Made by a program: the position numbers and the translations under genes
Source of the DNA: Dysgonomonas hofstadii
Lineage (GTDB): Bacteria; Bacteroidota; Bacteroidia; Bacteroidales; Dysgonomonadaceae
Length of the DNA: 64,000 nucleotides
NCBI RefSeq assembly: GCF_014196915.1
Contig: NZ_JACIEP010000013.1
Location: 1-64,000 of the forward strand
Direction of reading: 5' to 3'
Shown: one piece after another, positions 62,803 to 64,000 of the stretch
Position numbering within the stretch: the first letter of the stretch is position 1
How the letters are laid out: every line of letters starts with the position of its first letter
The notes under the pieces: model-generated
Seen by the model: the letters and a program-made list of their open reading frames with translations, nothing else
The model's database searches: none
Told to the model about the DNA's origin: nothing

Positions 62803-63414
62803 TTACTTAGACGATTCTGACTTATAGCGGCTATTCATCAGTTTTATTATCTGGTCGGTAATATTATACTGGTCTTTTGCCAACAGGATGTTATCCATAC
62901 CTGTATTCGATAATATCATCTGATAATTGGCTGTCTTGTTATATTCTTCCAGATTTAAACGAACCGAATCGGCAATCTGGTTATTTACACGAATTTGTTC
63001 TTTTGCTATATCTTCCTGCAACTTCTGTGCCAATGCATGCAATTCATTTTCTTGTCTTTGGAGGCCGGCCTGTGCCTGACGGGCACGATCTTCGCTCAGG
63101 AAAGCGTTATTCTGAAGCTTTCTCTGAAAATCCTGCACATCATTTTCGAATTGTCTTTGTTTCGATTTCAGGGTAGCGTCTGCTTTTTTCGATTTTTCCA
63201 TCAACACTTCGCTGGCATCTTTATATAAATCATAATGACTTAACAGCGAATCCAAATTCACATATGCTATCGGCAATACACCTACGGAATCTCCTTCTAT
63301 AAATTTCACAGAAGAGCCACCGCCCTGGGAATTACTATTGTTACAAGATGAAAAAAAGAAAACAGACAAGGTTGCCCCTAACAGGACTTTCTTAATAACA
63401 GAGAGGTTCTTCAT
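62803..63414 (-). CDS. OmpH/Skp-like periplasmic chaperone, lipoprotein form
   Basis: 203 aa. A lipoprotein signal ends at FFFSSCNNS (cysteine at residue 24), followed by a glycine/serine linker. The rest is the OmpH fold: AYVNLDSLLSHYDLYKDASEVL, then a long coiled coil (about 70-165, with KLQNNAFLSEDRARQAQAGLQRQENELHALAQKL). Skp-like proteins hold unfolded outer-membrane proteins; in Bacteroidetes several are lipid-anchored. It has its own terminator. Confidence 0.9.
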   Translation of the reverse strand: MKNLSVIKKVLLGATLSVFFFSSCNNSNSQGGGSSVKFIEGDSVGVLPIAYVNLDSLLSHYDLYKDASEVLMEKSKKADATLKSKQRQFENDVQDFQRKLQNNAFLSEDRARQAQAGLQRQENELHALAQKLQEDIAKEQIRVNNQIADSVRLNLEEYNKTANYQMILSNTGMDNILLAKDQYNITDQIIKLMNSRYKSESSK

Positions 63415-63644
63415 TTATTTCATTCATTTAGTTAATCTAATTTAGACCCGTTGAAAGTTGTGCAAATATAACTAAATATATCTATTTCCAAGAACGGTCT
63501 GGCAAAGATATATCTTTATGTTAAAACAACACTACATCGAAACCTTTAAAAGATGTAAAAAAATTGCTTTTTATCTGTTAACTCCATAATTTTATAACTG
63601 GAATAAACATTTTTCTATATAGATAATTCAAATTAAAAAAGATT

Positions 63645-64000
63645 ATGACAATAAAAGATCTGAAACCTAGTGAAGTATGGCATTACTTCTACGAACTGAC
63701 TCAAATACCGCGTCCTTCCAAGAAAGAAGAAAAAGTGATAGCATACTTGCTTGATTTTGCACGCAAGCATAATCTCGAAGCTAAAAAAGACGAGGCTGGG
63801 AACGTTCTTATAGTAAAACCTGCAACCAAAGGCCTCGAAAACCTGCCTACCGTTATTCTGCAAGGACATGTGGACATGGTGGCTGAAAAAAACAGCGATA
63901 CTATACACGATTTCGACAAAGACCCGATAGAAACCTATGTAGACGGCGATTGGCTGAAGGCTAAAGGCACCACGCTTGGTGCTGATAATGGTGTAGGTGT
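63645..64000 (+). CDS. pepD: Aminoacyl-histidine dipeptidase PepD, 5' part
   Basis: First 118 codons of a gene running off the window. The start MTIKDLKPSEVWHYFYELTQIPRPSKKEEKVI and the metal-binding VILQGHVDMVAEKN and TTLGADNGVGV match the M20 family aminoacyl-histidine dipeptidase (PepD, carnosinase). H in GHVDMV and D in GADNG are metal ligands. ATG at 63645. Cytoplasmic exopeptidase. No promoter could be assigned in the 230-bp gap with ompH. Confidence 0.93.
   Translation, partial: MTIKDLKPSEVWHYFYELTQIPRPSKKEEKVIAYLLDFARKHNLEAKKDEAGNVLIVKPATKGLENLPTVILQGHVDMVAEKNSDTIHDFDKDPIETYVDGDWLKAKGTTLGADNGVG

Noticed and set aside
1-64000. tRNA or rRNA genes and CRISPR arrays
   Set aside because: Read on both strands; no cloverleaf, rRNA segment or regularly spaced repeat array was seen.

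Overview
The window reads as a chromosome segment of a Bacteroidales bacterium, most likely of the Dysgonomonas/Parabacteroides type. The evidence is the gene content (DUF2851, DUF6051, BACON-M64 lipoprotein, HU-CCDC81/SPOR protein, DUF6597-AraC regulator, BfmA/BtgA mobilization genes), the lack of clear Shine-Dalgarno sites, and promoters of the Bacteroidetes -33 TTTG / -7 TAnnTTTG form. The genus is an inference; no rRNA or tRNA gene is visible.

Layout. 1-6.6 kb: recO, a membrane MutS-family ATPase, DUF2851 and a DUF6051 hydrolase-like gene, separated by copies of a large non-coding repeat. 6.6-15 kb: an integrated mobilizable element with a tyrosine integrase, broken GNAT, unknown 309-aa gene, AraC regulator, broken RteC-like gene, HTH protein, hairpin-rich oriT candidate, mobilization protein, relaxase and a broken membrane cargo gene. 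15-30 kb: housekeeping and envelope genes (M64 lipoprotein, lpxB, surE, alkaline phosphatase, OmpA, GDP-fucose synthesis, thioredoxin-like protein, cardiolipin synthase, rsgA, frr, pyrH). 31-40 kb: cyclophilin, cupin, Nudix, PNPOx-like, B12-dependent ribonucleotide reductase, zinc-ribbon protein, Nif3-like, dnaJ, grpE; this block lies between two extended repeat copies. 41-43 kb: SLC13-type permease and fRMsr. 43.6-59.2 kb: a surface-polysaccharide operon on the minus strand, from wza/wzc through flippase, polymerase, three glycosyltransferases, two pyruvyltransferase-like genes, two nitroreductase-like genes, acyltransferase and epimerase. 59.4-64 kb: gmhA, HU/SPOR protein, upp, aroE, OmpH and the start of pepD.

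How it works together. gmd and fcl make GDP-fucose, which the polysaccharide operon could use. Wza/Wzc/Wzx/Wzy form a complete export and polymerization set. The mobile element depends on another element for conjugation and carries nonsense or frameshift lesions in three genes, so it looks partly decayed.

The most unusual signal is a family of about 468-bp non-coding repeats (cores at 3578-4045, 30288-30755, 40546-41014, partial copy at 1396-1607). They have inverted termini, hairpins whose stems differ between copies yet still pair, interchangeable hairpin cassettes, and one copy whose core is flipped relative to its outer arms. This looks like a structured, possibly invertible or mobile element. 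I do not recognise it as a named family.
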